Shown: positions 43,099 to 51,889 of the stretch, piece after piece | Layout of the letters: the number at the start of each line of letters is the position of its first letter | How positions within the stretch are numbered: position 1 is the first letter of the stretch | DNA from: Pseudochrobactrum kiredjianiae | GTDB taxonomy: Bacteria; Pseudomonadota; Alphaproteobacteria; Rhizobiales; Rhizobiaceae | Assembly (NCBI RefSeq): GCF_030362795.1 | Contig: NZ_JAUCBM010000003.1 | Location: 310,001 to 374,000, forward strand | Direction: 5' to 3' | DNA: 64,000 bases | Made by a program: the position numbers and the translations under genes | Notes under the pieces: generated by a model | The model's input: only the letters and a program-made list of their open reading frames with translations | Database searches by the model: none | What the model was told of the DNA's origin: nothing

Positions 43099-43782
43099 TG
43101 TGACGCTCCTTGTTGAGAGCACCATGGCAGCCAGAAATTGACACTATCCAAAGGGATATGCATAAGACAAAGTAAACGCGAAGGTGAGTTTTCGTAAACC
43201 TTAACTACCTGTGAAATCAGTGTTTTAACGAAAATTAGGACTTACTATACGCAAAATTCATGCAGGTTTCGGTTGTGTGAAAGCTTGAGGTTAACAGAGC
43301 GTTGTGCAGTTAACAGCAGGTTGAAATCGGTAAGATGTCCACAGGTGCTGGTTAACAGGCCGTGTAAACTCTGAGCTTGCTGATAAGCTTATATTTACCT
43401 CACCATTTTGCGTTCAGAAGAAATTAAGAAAATTATTTTCAGCCTTTGCTAACTATAAGTAGCGATGCATGGCGGCTGTGGATTAAATTTTGCCGAAATT
43501 GCGAATGATTATGCATTTTCCGCCGCTTTTAAGCGGCAGGATCTTTATCGCAAGGCACTGAGAATCGCTGAAATTGTGCTGATTTGCTTATTACCCAGGC
43601 AAAACCCGCATTTCAGAAGCTACGGCGGCATAAAATGAAAAGCTGAAAGTGCTCATCTGTGCTGAATGTTAACAACAGCATGCGATGCGCATAGGCGGAA
43701 TCGTCCGGCTCCCGCGTGAGTTCACCAGAGCGGTTTACGACAGCTAATTAATTGAAAATGAGACGCCGGAAGAGATGCGGTC
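43099..43782. other. Long intergenic region upstream of the BTLCP gene
   Basis: About 680 bases. It contains three copies of GTTAACAG at 43290, 43309 and 43351, which include CtrA half-site-like GTTAAC. A TGTCCACAGG near 43336 resembles a DnaA box but is not a match. A CCGCCGCTTTTAAGCGGC hairpin lies near 43518. A short open frame from 43465 (about 57 codons) has no family features. No gene is supported. Confidence 0.4.
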
Positions 43783-44415
43783 TTAATTTCTCGGCAAATC
43801 GGTTTGCAGAACGAGGAATTCAATACCGATGCCATCGTCGAAATGGCGCATGACTTTAGCCTGGCTATTGCCAAGCGTTACGATGCTGCGCAATGGCGGG
43901 CGCAACGCAGTTTCTACCGCTGCACCTGAAAGTGACAGGTCGAGAATTTTACAGGCATGCTGAGAGCCGTCGCTGAGCGTTAAAACCGCATCGGAACGTG
44001 CCGGTGTGTGACGGGTGTGACGTCTTTGGTCTGCATCTTCTTGATCGGCATGCTGGCTCAGCCATTTGATCTTTGTAAGCAGTTTATTCTTCTGATGTTC
44101 GCTATGCTGCAATTGCAGGCTGAAATCATCGCGATGAATATTGATGATGGTGCCCTCAATGCGCCCCAGATTCTCAATATAAGCAATAATATGCTCATCT
44201 TGCTGAAGCGCTGCTTCGCCACCCGTCACTCCGAGATCGGCATTGCTGGCTGAGATACGCCAGAGTCTGCAAGTATATTCACTACCATCAGTGCGCATAA
44301 AGCGACCGTTCAGCGGTGTTTTCAAAGTCAATCGGATCGTTGCACCGGATTGCTCCGCTGTCTTGGCAGGCGATGTTTCTGATGCGTGCGAAGATGCAGG
44401 TGTTTGTGCCGACAT
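43783..44415 (-). CDS. PilZ-domain protein
   Basis: 210 aa, cytoplasmic, with a C-terminal PilZ domain for c-di-GMP binding. The R-x3-R element is RRHTRH (about residues 131-136), and the D-x-S-x2-G element is DLSLSGAAV (about 159-167). Both binding motifs are intact. The N-terminal half (residues 25-125) looks like a second, degenerate PilZ-like barrel without the Arg motif. It follows a PAS_5 gene on the same strand, separated by a terminator-like hairpin. The target pathway is not evident from sequence. Confidence 0.85.
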   Translation of the reverse strand: MSAQTPASSHASETSPAKTAEQSGATIRLTLKTPLNGRFMRTDGSEYTCRLWRISASNADLGVTGGEAALQQDEHIIAYIENLGRIEGTIINIHRDDFSLQLQHSEHQKNKLLTKIKWLSQHADQEDADQRRHTRHTPARSDAVLTLSDGSQHACKILDLSLSGAAVETALRPPLRSIVTLGNSQAKVMRHFDDGIGIEFLVLQTDLPRN

Positions 44416-44458
44416 ATGACTGAAATGCGCCTCTGAATGATTCTGTAAATACCAAAGC

Positions 44459-44486
44459 CGGTGCGAACAATGTCACCGGCTTTTTT
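44459..44486. terminator. Terminator-like hairpin between the PAS and PilZ genes
   Basis: GCCGGTG / CACCGGC stem with a 10-base loop. The long U-run (TTTTTT) is on the plus strand; the minus strand has only TTTGG after the stem. It could end the PAS transcript weakly or terminate antisense transcription. Confidence 0.5.
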
Positions 44487-44607
44487 ATTATGCTATAGTA
44501 TTTTTTACCAGTAAGCTACTAAAAGCTTATTCTATATTGCTTATACTTGATGGTGTTGAAACTCAGATCGTTTTTTGCTGTTTATCCCTGCATATACTGT
44601 GAGCAGA

Positions 44608-45549
44608 TCAGTTTTTGTCTTTGCCGCCGGTTATCAGTTTGAGATACGCTGCTTTGGATGTTGTTGACACAGCCTCATTCTGCGGTGCGGCCGGATGAAT
44701 GCTTTTAATCAGATCGGCAACGGTCAGCGGGGCAGGGCTGTTCGCAGGGGCAGTTCGTGCTGCGTGCTGAATAGTATCTGACGGGCGTGATGCTGACATA
44801 AGCGCTTCAATTTGTGGCAGGAGCGCTCTGGCAAAAGCGGTATCGGCTACAGCACTCTCATAAGTGAGTGCTTCTCCTGTCGCTGTCAGGCTGGTGCTTA
44901 TTATTGATGAAGTTTCTCGTGCGGGTGTGGTTTGCGTGACAGGTGATAATTCATGATGGCGATCCAGCAGAACTTGTAAGACAGATTTCATGCCTTTTGC
45001 TGCCTGAAGACTCGTGTCCTGCACAGGTGCTGAGGCAGTGGTCAGTCCCATATGATTGGAAATCAGCGGCTCACTACCGAGCCAGAGAGGCTGATCCAGT
45101 GCAACCATGCTACCGATCCATGCCATTGAGCCATCACTCTCATGCAGTGGTAATAAGAGTGTTTCGAAATGGCAGCTTTTTTCATTCAGTGTCAGGCTGG
45201 TATGTTCCAGTCGCAGGGGGCGGTAATCCAGCCCTGAAAGGTGGAGCTGTTCAGCCAGCCATGAACGCACATCTTCATGCCACAGGGAGAGAAAGCGAGT
45301 ATTGCGCAACTCCCGACCATAAATTGTGCAAAGGCGTGTTCCTGCAAGTCTGAATTGCCATTGTCTGGCGCGAGGAATGCCGGCCAATTCGTCGTGGATG
45401 ATATCTTCGCTGTCGCTACGCAGAATAAAAATATTAGGAAGCTTGCCGCTCAAATCACGCGGGCTGATGTCACGACGATCCGGCGCCGCGCGGGTGCCGC
45501 GCAACCTGTCCCAATAAGTGAGCAGATCTGCCGTCCAGTCATGTTTCAT
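44608..45549 (-). CDS. PAS_5 family protein
   Basis: 313 aa, soluble. The N-terminal ~170 residues match the PAS_5 pattern: LLTYWDRLRGTRAAPDRRDISP at the start, then LPNIFIL, RLAGTRLC-YGREL and the LLPLHESDG end strand. The remaining residues are low-complexity and end with a Pro/Ala-rich stretch. PAS_5 proteins are frequent and largely uncharacterised in the Rhizobiales. No output domain is attached, so it may act through a partner such as the adjacent PilZ protein. The ribosome site is weak (GGAAG). Confidence 0.8.
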   Translation of the reverse strand: MKHDWTADLLTYWDRLRGTRAAPDRRDISPRDLSGKLPNIFILRSDSEDIIHDELAGIPRARQWQFRLAGTRLCTIYGRELRNTRFLSLWHEDVRSWLAEQLHLSGLDYRPLRLEHTSLTLNEKSCHFETLLLPLHESDGSMAWIGSMVALDQPLWLGSEPLISNHMGLTTASAPVQDTSLQAAKGMKSVLQVLLDRHHELSPVTQTTPARETSSIISTSLTATGEALTYESAVADTAFARALLPQIEALMSASRPSDTIQHAARTAPANSPAPLTVADLIKSIHPAAPQNEAVSTTSKAAYLKLITGGKDKN

Positions 45550-45969
45550 GAGGTGGCGCTTCCTCGTTTATCCCTAAAGTCAGGCATTTTCAGCGCTTGT
45601 CTGACAATGCCGGAACCCGTTTAACATATTGCGCGCGCTTGTCTTTCAGATTGAAACAATGCTTTCGCGAAACAATTTAAATATTCAAACGCTGTGTAAA
45701 AAGTCAGCCACCTTCGTGGCTTGAACAACTTATTTTAAGCATCACGTTGGTGGCAATAATATGCGCACAGGATTGTAAACAAGCCATGAGTATGGCCTGA
45801 ACATCCACGAACAATAAAATATATGGTTAACGCTTTGCTTTGATTGCATTAAGAAATTAATTATGTTTATATAGATTTAGGCATAAGTTGCGGGCTTTTT
45901 ATAGGGAATGGTCTGCTGCTTTCGATGCCTGAACTCCAGAATTTATATTCGGGCTGATATTGTCCGTTC

Positions 45970-45996
45970 ACCGCCTGTCTGACAGGCGGTTTTTTC
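45970..45996 (+). terminator. Orphan rho-independent terminator
   Basis: ACCGCCTGTC / GACAGGCGGT perfect 10-bp stem followed by TTTTTTC. The nearest upstream gene is on the other strand and more than 400 bases away, so it must end a short untranslated transcript or antisense RNA. Confidence 0.85.
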
Positions 45997-46051
45997 TTGT
46001 CTTGATTTGGCTGGGTTCGTGCTTCAAAGATCATCTAAGTAGTGTGAAGTC

Positions 46052-46154
46052 AGAGCGGTTCCGATTATGACTGAATCGTTAGAACTGCTGTAACGATTTG
46101 TTTTTACGCATTATACGACGTAAAACCGCTTCGCACTTTTGGCTCGCAAATGCT
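46052..46154. repeat. Intergenic mosaic repeat (RIME-like), copy 3
   Basis: A roughly 100-base element beginning AGAGCGGTTCCGATTATGAC and ending TTTTGGCTCGCAAATGCT. It includes the pair AATCGTTAGAACTGCTGTAA and the module ACGCATTATACGACGTAAAACCGC that recurs in part at 34661-34711. The form is typical of repeats found many times in Brucella and rhizobia. Confidence 0.7.
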
Positions 46155-46203
46155 ATAACTGCCGTGTTCGCTTTGGCAGATCTGAAGTCATGATGAGGAA
46201 AAT

Positions 46204-46941
46204 ATGCAGCAACCCGTAAGTGATTCCCGCAGCAATAATAGTGGCGGGCAGGGCGGTTCACAGCCGGTGTTTAATATGCCGCCGGTGGTTGTAGCTATAA
46301 TCGGCCTGTGTGCTGTTGTTTATATCACGCAAACATATCTGCTCAGTGACCAGCAATATGTTTGGTTTTTGCTGAATTTTGCATTTATCCCGCAGCGATT
46401 CAGTCTGGCAGGTGGTTTTTTTGATCCTTTTGCATGGCTGACCGCAGTCACTTATTCATTCATGCATGGTGGTTTTGCCCATCTTGCCGTGAACAGCGTG
46501 TGGTTTGCGGCTTTCGGTTCACCGCTTGCAGGACGGATCGGTACGCGCAAATTTCTGCTTTTCTGGGTTCTAACCTCTATTATTGCAGCTTTCACGCATT
46601 ATGCGCTTTATCCTGATAGCAATATCCCGCTCGTTGGCGCGTCTGGCGCTATTTCGGGAATGATGGGCGCTGCTGCGCGTTTTGGTTTTCGCCGTGTGAC
46701 TTATTATAGCAGAACGGGGCGGGAAGTGCCGGCTTTTGGCGGGCCGTTGCTGTCTGTTGCACAGACATTGCAAAATAAGACCGTGCTGACCTTTGTCGGC
46801 TTCTGGCTGATTATCAATGTGATTACCGGCGTTTACGGTGTTGCACCGGGGGAATTGTCCGGCATTGCCTGGGAAGCGCATATCGGCGGTTTTGTTGCTG
46901 GCTTTTTCGGTATTGCGCTTTTATTGCGTGGCCGTTCCTGA
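46204..46941 (+). CDS. Rhomboid-family intramembrane serine protease
   Basis: Membrane protein of 245 aa with about six transmembrane helices. The catalytic Ser is S147 in VGASGAISG (GxSG motif in a helix) and the catalytic His is H226 in WEAHIGGF. The HGGFAHLAVN stretch on TM2 and the helix with GLCAVVYI at residues 30-48 are also family features. A polar N-terminal segment of about 25 residues precedes TM1. Cleavage targets are unknown. The start has GAGGAAA about 5 bases upstream. It stands alone after a repeat element. Confidence 0.92.
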   Translation: MQQPVSDSRSNNSGGQGGSQPVFNMPPVVVAIIGLCAVVYITQTYLLSDQQYVWFLLNFAFIPQRFSLAGGFFDPFAWLTAVTYSFMHGGFAHLAVNSVWFAAFGSPLAGRIGTRKFLLFWVLTSIIAAFTHYALYPDSNIPLVGASGAISGMMGAAARFGFRRVTYYSRTGREVPAFGGPLLSVAQTLQNKTVLTFVGFWLIINVITGVYGVAPGELSGIAWEAHIGGFVAGFFGIALLLRGRS

Positions 46942-47182
46942 ATATATCGGAGCGATTACAGCGATATGTGAATCGCTGAGGTCGTTTTGTCCTCTGCATA
47001 TATACGCATTTATGTTTCTGCGTGATTTGTGTTATGCTGATTTTGCGGCCTCCGGTACGGATTCTGCATATTCAGCATAATAATAATCATTCCGCATTTT
47101 TCGTGCCGGTAAGTTGTCCTGATGCATATCCGTTTTCGGTTTGCGGAACGGAGGCGTTGTGTTTTCTTATCGGGAGGAAATA

Positions 47183-47617
47183 ATGACTGTACGCGCAATT
47201 CTGAAGCAAAAAGGCAATAGTGTTTTCACTGTCAATGCTCATGCAGATCTGGAAACAGCTGCAAAACAGCTTTCCCAGCACCGCATCGGTGCTTTGCTGG
47301 TGGATGACGGCAAGGGAAAATATACAGGTATTCTTTCCGAACGCGACATTGTGCGTGCCTGTGCCAACCATGGTGTTCAGGCTTTGCAGTTGCCGGTATC
47401 TAAAGCCATGACCACGAAGGTTCTGCACTGCAATCCGCAGGATACTGTGCATTATGTGATGGAGATGATGACCCGTCACCGTTTCCGCCATCTGCCGGTG
47501 GTCAATGATTCAGGTGATTTGGTCGGGATTATTTCTATCGGTGACGTGGTGAAGCGCCGTATTGAGCAGGCCGAGCAGGAAACGGCGGAGATGATCCAAT
47601 ATATCGCGACTGCCTGA
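47183..47617 (+). CDS. CBS-domain protein
   Basis: 144 aa, soluble, consisting of two CBS domains in tandem (roughly residues 10-65 and 80-135), with patterns VDDGKGKYTGILSERDIVR and VVNDSGDLVGIISIGDVVKRRI. CBS pairs bind adenine nucleotides and regulate enzymes or transporters. No catalytic domain is fused, so it is probably a stand-alone sensor. The ATG at 47183 has GGGAGGAA 5 bases upstream; an earlier ATG is weak. The target is unknown. Confidence 0.9.
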   Translation: MTVRAILKQKGNSVFTVNAHADLETAAKQLSQHRIGALLVDDGKGKYTGILSERDIVRACANHGVQALQLPVSKAMTTKVLHCNPQDTVHYVMEMMTRHRFRHLPVVNDSGDLVGIISIGDVVKRRIEQAEQETAEMIQYIATA

Positions 47618-47637
47618 TTTTGATTTGGAATGTAAAA

Positions 47638-47679
47638 AAGCCCTGCCTATGTGATCCTGAGATCATATAAGCAGGGCGT
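47638..47679 (-). terminator. Terminator of rlmB
   Basis: GCCCTGC / GCAGGGC with inner TGATC / GATCA stem. On the minus strand it is followed by TTTTTT, so it ends rlmB and may also slow the converging CBS transcript. Confidence 0.85.
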
Positions 47680-47696
47680 ATTATTATAGGCTGTTA

Positions 47697-48587
47697 TTAT
47701 TTGCTGAGAAAACGCTGTGCAGCATAGAGTGAAATTGCTGCGGCATTGGAGACATTCAGCGATTTGATTGCACCCGGCATATCAAGGCGCGCCAAAGCAT
47801 TCACGGTTTCACGGGTTTTCTGACGCAGACCTTTGCCTTCTGCACCGAGTACCAGAGCAAGTTTGCCGCCCTTGAGTGCATGTTCCATTTCCTGCGGGCC
47901 TTCTGAATCAAGACCAATGGTCATGTAACCCAGCTCATGCAGTTCAAGAATCGCATCTGCAAGATTGCGCACTTCAATCTGATCGATCATTTCCAGCGCG
48001 CCGGAAGCGGATTTAGCCAGCACACCTGATTCCTGCGGGCTGTGACGTGATGTGGTAATCAACGCATCCGCACCAAAGGCAACGGCTGAGCGCAAAATAG
48101 CGCCGACATTATGCGGATCGGTTACCTGATCCAGAATCAAAAGCAGCTTGCCTTCTTTAAGGTCCTGCAATTTGCGCGGTTTCAGAGCGGCAGTTTCAAT
48201 CATAACGCCCTGATGTACGGCGTCAGAACCGGTTAAAGTATCAATATCACGCGGCTCAACCATTTCAGGATCGAGGCGGGCAATGGTTGCCTCATCCAGT
48301 TCAAGGCGCGCGAGGGCATTTTTTGTCACCATCATGCGGAAAATCCGGCGACGCGGATTCTCAATCGCCGCTTTTACCGTATGCAGGCCATAAAGACGGG
48401 TGATTCCGTCGCCTGCAGGCGTGCCTGCAACAGGCTTACGCTTGCTGAACCGCTGATTTTGCGAATTTTGTTCGCTGCCACCGGTTTTTTGATCACGAAA
48501 TTGGCGCCGCAGACGCGCATAATGCGAATCTTTTGGAGTGCCGGAGGAGGAGCCGGATGAGTCCGGTGACGATTTTTTATCTTTCAT
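47697..48587 (-). CDS. rlmB: 23S rRNA (guanosine-2'-O-)-methyltransferase RlmB-like, SpoU/TrmH family
   Basis: SPOUT-fold RNA 2'-O-methyltransferase of 296 aa, with a disordered Ser/Arg/Gln-rich N-terminus of about 60 residues. The substrate-binding domain begins GITRLYGLHTVKAAI. SpoU motifs follow: LDQVTDPHNVGAILRSAVAFG (motif 1, about residues 151-171), LVLGAEGKGLR (motif 2) and IKSLNVSNAAAISLYA (motif 3). The order rlmB, tRNA-Tyr, tRNA-Gly, tuf is what I expect in Brucella relatives. The target G2251 is inferred from family. Confidence 0.9.
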   Translation of the reverse strand: MKDKKSSPDSSGSSSGTPKDSHYARLRRQFRDQKTGGSEQNSQNQRFSKRKPVAGTPAGDGITRLYGLHTVKAAIENPRRRIFRMMVTKNALARLELDEATIARLDPEMVEPRDIDTLTGSDAVHQGVMIETAALKPRKLQDLKEGKLLLILDQVTDPHNVGAILRSAVAFGADALITTSRHSPQESGVLAKSASGALEMIDQIEVRNLADAILELHELGYMTIGLDSEGPQEMEHALKGGKLALVLGAEGKGLRQKTRETVNALARLDMPGAIKSLNVSNAAAISLYAAQRFLSK

Positions 48588-48745
48588 AGGCTTTCTATAG
48601 CGATTTTTCTGCGTTCTAGGTAGCGTCTTTCCTTATTCACAGGCGGGAAAGTTTCGGGATACGAAAAAAACAGCTCCGAAAAGCCTGATATTGTGGATTA
48701 TTGATAAGCCTGTGAAAGTTTATGCATTTTTCTCAAAAAGAGCTG

Positions 48746-48774
48746 TTGACTTATCAGTGTGTTATCGGCATAAC
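48746..48774 (+). promoter_or_regulatory. Promoter of the tRNA-Tyr / tRNA-Gly / tuf unit
   Basis: TTGACT (48746-48751) and CATAAC (48769-48774) are separated by exactly 17 bases, about 95 bases before tRNA-Tyr. The leader of roughly 90 bases contains GC-rich segments. Confidence 0.65.
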
Positions 48775-48867
48775 CCGCCTCGTTCACAGCGACAAACGAG
48801 CTAACCGCTACGGGGTCACAGTGAACGGAATGCCTAGTCGCTCAGTTCCGGTGGTAATGAGTAACGT

Positions 48868-48952
48868 GGAGGAGTGCCCGAGTGGTTAAAGGGGGCGGAC
48901 TGTAAATCCGCTGGCTTAGCCTACGTTGGTTCGAAACCAACCTCCTCCACCA
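48868..48952 (+). tRNA. tRNA-Tyr (anticodon GUA)
   Basis: 85-nt class II tRNA with a long variable arm. Acceptor stem GGAGGAG / CTCCTCC, anticodon GTA in ACTGTAAAT, T-arm GTTGG / CCAAC, and an encoded CCA. It is the first gene of the unit leading into tuf. Confidence 0.97.
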
Positions 48953-48977
48953 TTACCGGACGGTAAACTTAGAGTGC

Positions 48978-49051
48978 GCGGGTATAGCTCAATGGTAGAG
49001 CAGCAGCCTTCCAAGCTGAATACGCGGGTTCGATTCCCGCTACCCGCTCCA
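48978..49051 (+). tRNA. tRNA-Gly (anticodon UCC)
   Basis: 74-nt tRNA with acceptor stem GCGGGTA / TACCCGC, anticodon TCC in the loop CTTCCAA, and an encoded CCA. It lies 25 bases after tRNA-Tyr. Confidence 0.97.
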
Positions 49052-49265
49052 GATTATTTCAGAGCGGTTTGGCGTGTAGTAACTTGGCGTGCTTTGAATT
49101 AAGCTAGGCCGGAAGCGAGTTGATAGGGTTCTGACCAAATATGGTTCAGGGCTTTAGTTCTACTGTATAATATTCTGGATCGCGAGATTTTGGAATAAGT
49201 TATATAGCAATTAAAATTGTTGCAGCGCATGAAAATAAGCGTTGTGGTGAAAGAGAGCGACAGCG

Positions 49266-50441
49266 ATGGCAAAGAGCAAATTTGAACGTAACAAACCGCA
49301 CGTCAACATCGGCACCATTGGTCACGTTGACCATGGTAAAACCTCGTTGACGGCTGCTATCACCAAATTCTTTGGTGACTTCAAGGCTTACGACCAAATC
49401 GATAATGCCCCGGAAGAAAAAGCACGCGGTATCACCATTTCGACTTCGCACGTTGAATACGAAACCGAAAACCGCCACTACGCACACGTAGACTGCCCAG
49501 GTCACGCTGACTATGTTAAGAACATGATCACCGGTGCGGCTCAGATGGACGGCGCGATCCTCGTAGTTAACGCTGCTGATGGTCCAATGCCACAGACCCG
49601 TGAGCACATCCTGCTCGCTCGTCAGGTTGGTGTTCCTGCGATCGTTGTGTTCCTGAACAAAGTTGATCAGGTTGATGACGAAGAACTTCTGGAACTCGTA
49701 GAAATGGAAGTTCGCGAACTTCTTTCGAAATACGACTTCCCAGGTGATGATATTCCAGTTGTTAAGGGTTCGGCTCTTGCTGCTCTGGAAGATTCAAACA
49801 AGAAAATCGGTGAAGACGCAGTTCGTGAACTGATGGCTGCTGTGGATGCTTACATCCCAACACCAGAGCGTCCAGTTGATCTGCCATTCCTGATGCCAAT
49901 CGAAGACGTATTCTCGATCTCCGGCCGTGGTACAGTTGTTACCGGTCGTGTAGAGCGCGGTATCGTTAAAGTTGGTGAAGAAGTTGAAATCGTTGGCATG
50001 AAAGCCACCGGTAAAACAACAGTTACCGGCGTTGAAATGTTCCGCAAGCTGCTCGATCAGGGCCAGGCTGGCGATAACATCGGCGCACTGGTTCGCGGTG
50101 TAGGTCGTGAAGACGTAGAACGCGGTCAGGTTCTCTGCAAGCCAGGTTCGGTTAAGCCACACACCAAGTTCAAGGCAGAAGCTTATATTCTGACCAAGGA
50201 CGAAGGTGGTCGTCATACACCATTCTTCACAAACTACCGTCCGCAGTTTTATTTCCGTACAACTGACGTAACCGGTATTGTGACCTTGCCAGAAGGCGTG
50301 GAAATGGTTATGCCGGGTGACAACGTAACTGTTGATGTTGCGCTAATCGTACCGATCGCCATGGAAGAAAAACTCCGTTTCGCGATCCGTGAAGGTGGCC
50401 GCACCGTTGGTGCAGGTATCGTCGCTTCGATCATCGAGTAA
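49266..50441 (+). CDS. tuf: Elongation factor Tu
   Basis: Delivers aminoacyl-tRNA to the ribosome with GTP; cytoplasmic, 391 aa. G1 GHVDHGKTS (residues 17-25), switch I ARGITI, G3 DCPGHADY, G4 NKVDQVDD, then domains 2 and 3 to the C-terminal AGIVASIIE. The gene follows two tRNA genes and precedes tRNA-Trp. Codon use is highly biased, as in very highly expressed genes. A second tuf copy is likely elsewhere in the genome near fusA, but cannot be seen here. Confidence 0.98.
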   Translation: MAKSKFERNKPHVNIGTIGHVDHGKTSLTAAITKFFGDFKAYDQIDNAPEEKARGITISTSHVEYETENRHYAHVDCPGHADYVKNMITGAAQMDGAILVVNAADGPMPQTREHILLARQVGVPAIVVFLNKVDQVDDEELLELVEMEVRELLSKYDFPGDDIPVVKGSALAALEDSNKKIGEDAVRELMAAVDAYIPTPERPVDLPFLMPIEDVFSISGRGTVVTGRVERGIVKVGEEVEIVGMKATGKTTVTGVEMFRKLLDQGQAGDNIGALVRGVGREDVERGQVLCKPGSVKPHTKFKAEAYILTKDEGGRHTPFFTNYRPQFYFRTTDVTGIVTLPEGVEMVMPGDNVTVDVALIVPIAMEEKLRFAIREGGRTVGAGIVASIIE

Positions 50442-50451
50442 TAGAGATTTA

Positions 50452-50500
50452 ACAAGGCTGGTCAGCCAGCCTTGTCTACCTATCAAGCATGATAGGTAAA
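50452..50500 (+). promoter_or_regulatory. Paired hairpins between tuf and tRNA-Trp
   Basis: Stem ACAAGGCTGG / CCAGCCTTGT (50452-50475) and, next to it, TACCTATCA / TGATAGGTA around 50477-50499. Neither is followed by a U-run, so they look like processing or stability elements that let the transcript continue into tRNA-Trp. Confidence 0.55.
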
Positions 50501-50506
50501 GAGTTT

Positions 50507-50582
50507 AGGGGTATAGCTCAGTTGGTAGAGCGACGGTCTCCAAAACCGTAGGTCGCGGGTTCGAGCCCTGCTGCCCCTGCCA
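50507..50582 (+). tRNA. tRNA-Trp (anticodon CCA)
   Basis: 76-nt tRNA with acceptor stem AGGGGTA / TGCCCCT, anticodon CCA in TCTCCAAAA, discriminator G and an encoded CCA. It lies between tuf and secE, the usual place in bacteria. Confidence 0.97.
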
Positions 50583-50590
50583 TTTTAAGA

Positions 50591-50626
50591 AACGGTACTG
50601 TATTGATTTACAGTGCCGTTTTTTTA
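50591..50626 (+). terminator. Terminator after tRNA-Trp
   Basis: AACGGTACTGTA / TACAGTGCCGTT 12-bp stem (one G-U) followed by TTTTTTT. It separates the tuf unit from the secE transcript. Confidence 0.92.
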
Positions 50627-50769
50627 TGCTTACACGATAGGCGTATTCACAATGTAGTTGTGGTCTGATTATATGTGCGGGTGATTGTGCGGGTGCAGCA
50701 GGGCAGGGGCGTCAATATACGCTTTCCGTGCATGATATGCGGGAATTTATTATATCTTAGCATATGGGC

Positions 50770-50798
50770 TTGTGTTTTTGAGGAATCGGCACTATGTA
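50770..50798 (+). promoter_or_regulatory. Probable promoter of secE-nusG
   Basis: TTGTGT (50770-50775) and TATGTA (50793-50798) with a 17-base spacer, about 135 bases before secE. This region of about 350 bases between tRNA-Trp and secE has no gene. Confidence 0.5.
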
Positions 50799-50932
50799 GG
50801 GTCGATAAATAGGCGGTGCGTGGGATTGAGCTTTCGTCCGACGTGCCGTAATCTTGTGAGTTCTTTCTGATTAATACATTCTTAATGACTTGTTTTGATT
50901 GGGAATAATTTTAATCAAGCGCAGAGTGGCAA

Positions 50933-51133
50933 ATGGCGTCCAAAACAAATCCGATTACCTTTTTCCGTCAGGTTCGTGCTGAGACGGCTAAAGTAACGTG
51001 GCCGACCCGGCGCGAAACCGTAATTTCCACAATCATGGTTGTGATTATGGCTTTCTTGGCGGCGCTGTTTTTCTTTGTTGCTGATCAGGTGATGGCTTAT
51101 GGCGTTGAATTGCTTCTGAGTCTCGGGCGTTAA
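50933..51133 (+). CDS. secE: Preprotein translocase subunit SecE
   Basis: Essential small subunit of the SecYEG channel, 66 aa with a single transmembrane helix (about residues 33-58). The amphipathic region before it has the family pattern FFRQVRAETAKVTWPTRRETV. The length matches the short alphaproteobacterial form. It is followed 51 bases later by nusG in the canonical order. Confidence 0.97.
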   Translation: MASKTNPITFFRQVRAETAKVTWPTRRETVISTIMVVIMAFLAALFFFVADQVMAYGVELLLSLGR

Positions 51134-51184
51134 TAGTGGCTTTGTTGGCGTTTCGGCTGGTGTGAGCTATACGGGAGAAGCATA

Positions 51185-51715
51185 ATGACTGCGCGTTGGT
51201 ATATCGTACACGCATATTCGAATTTCGAAAAAAAGGTTGCGGAAGCAATCGAAGAAAAGGCGAAACAAAAAGGCCTGTTTCATCTTTTTGAAAAAATTCT
51301 TGTGCCGACAGAAAAAATCGTGGAAGTGCGCCGCGGCCGTAAGGTTGACGCAGAGCGCAAGTTCTTCCCTGGTTATGTTCTTGTTCGTGCCAATCTGACA
51401 GATGACGTTTATCACCTCATCAAGAATACGCCGCGCGTAACTGGCTTCCTTGGTTCTGAATCAAAGCCGGTTCCGATCAGCGATCGTGAAGTTGATCAGA
51501 TCCTGTCTCAGGTGCAGGATGGTGTTGAGCGTCCACGTGCTTCCATATCGTTTGAAGTGGGTGAATCTGTACGTGTTTCTGATGGTCCGTTTGCTTCGTT
51601 CAACGGTATCGTTCAGGAGGTCGATGAGGATCGTGCCCGTCTGAAGGTTGAGGTTTCAATCTTTGGTCGTGCAACGCCGGTCGATCTGGATTTTGGTCAG
51701 GTTGATAAAGTCTGA
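51185..51715 (+). CDS. nusG: Transcription antitermination factor NusG
   Basis: Binds RNA polymerase and couples it to the ribosome and to Rho; 176 aa. The NGN domain starts ARWYIVHAYSNFEKKVAEAI and contains FPGYVLVRANLTDDVYHLIKNTPRVTGFLG, in the usual positions (parts shown only). The C-terminal KOW domain is around residues 125-175 with VGESVRVSDGPFASFNGIV. Preceded by GGGAGAAG. Canonical place between secE and rplK. Confidence 0.97.
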   Translation: MTARWYIVHAYSNFEKKVAEAIEEKAKQKGLFHLFEKILVPTEKIVEVRRGRKVDAERKFFPGYVLVRANLTDDVYHLIKNTPRVTGFLGSESKPVPISDREVDQILSQVQDGVERPRASISFEVGESVRVSDGPFASFNGIVQEVDEDRARLKVEVSIFGRATPVDLDFGQVDKV

Positions 51716-51889
51716 CCAGTTCAACCTTAGGGTTGAAATGCCGCGATAGTGGCAAAAATGGGTGGAAGGGACGCAGGCTTAGCCGCTCTGTAAACCGAAC
51801 CACCCGCTGCAGCGCTGTGTAACGCAGCGTAAAGAGTGCCTCTAAGGCATTTAACATTGCCCCGAGGGCAAGAATAAAGGCAGATAGAA

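Larger units (their letters stand above)
45550..46203. other. Long intergenic region between the PAS and rhomboid genes
   Basis: About 650 bases. It holds a plus-strand terminator at 45970-45996 with no gene before it, and a RIME-like repeat at 46052-46154. The AT-rich segment 45800-45900 could carry a promoter for an unannotated small RNA of about 100 bases ending at the terminator. Confidence 0.5.

Noticed and set aside
43330-43345. DnaA box or replication origin in the long gap at 43.1-43.8 kb
   Set aside because: TGTCCACAGG deviates from TTATCCACA, only one or two poor matches exist, and no origin genes are nearby.
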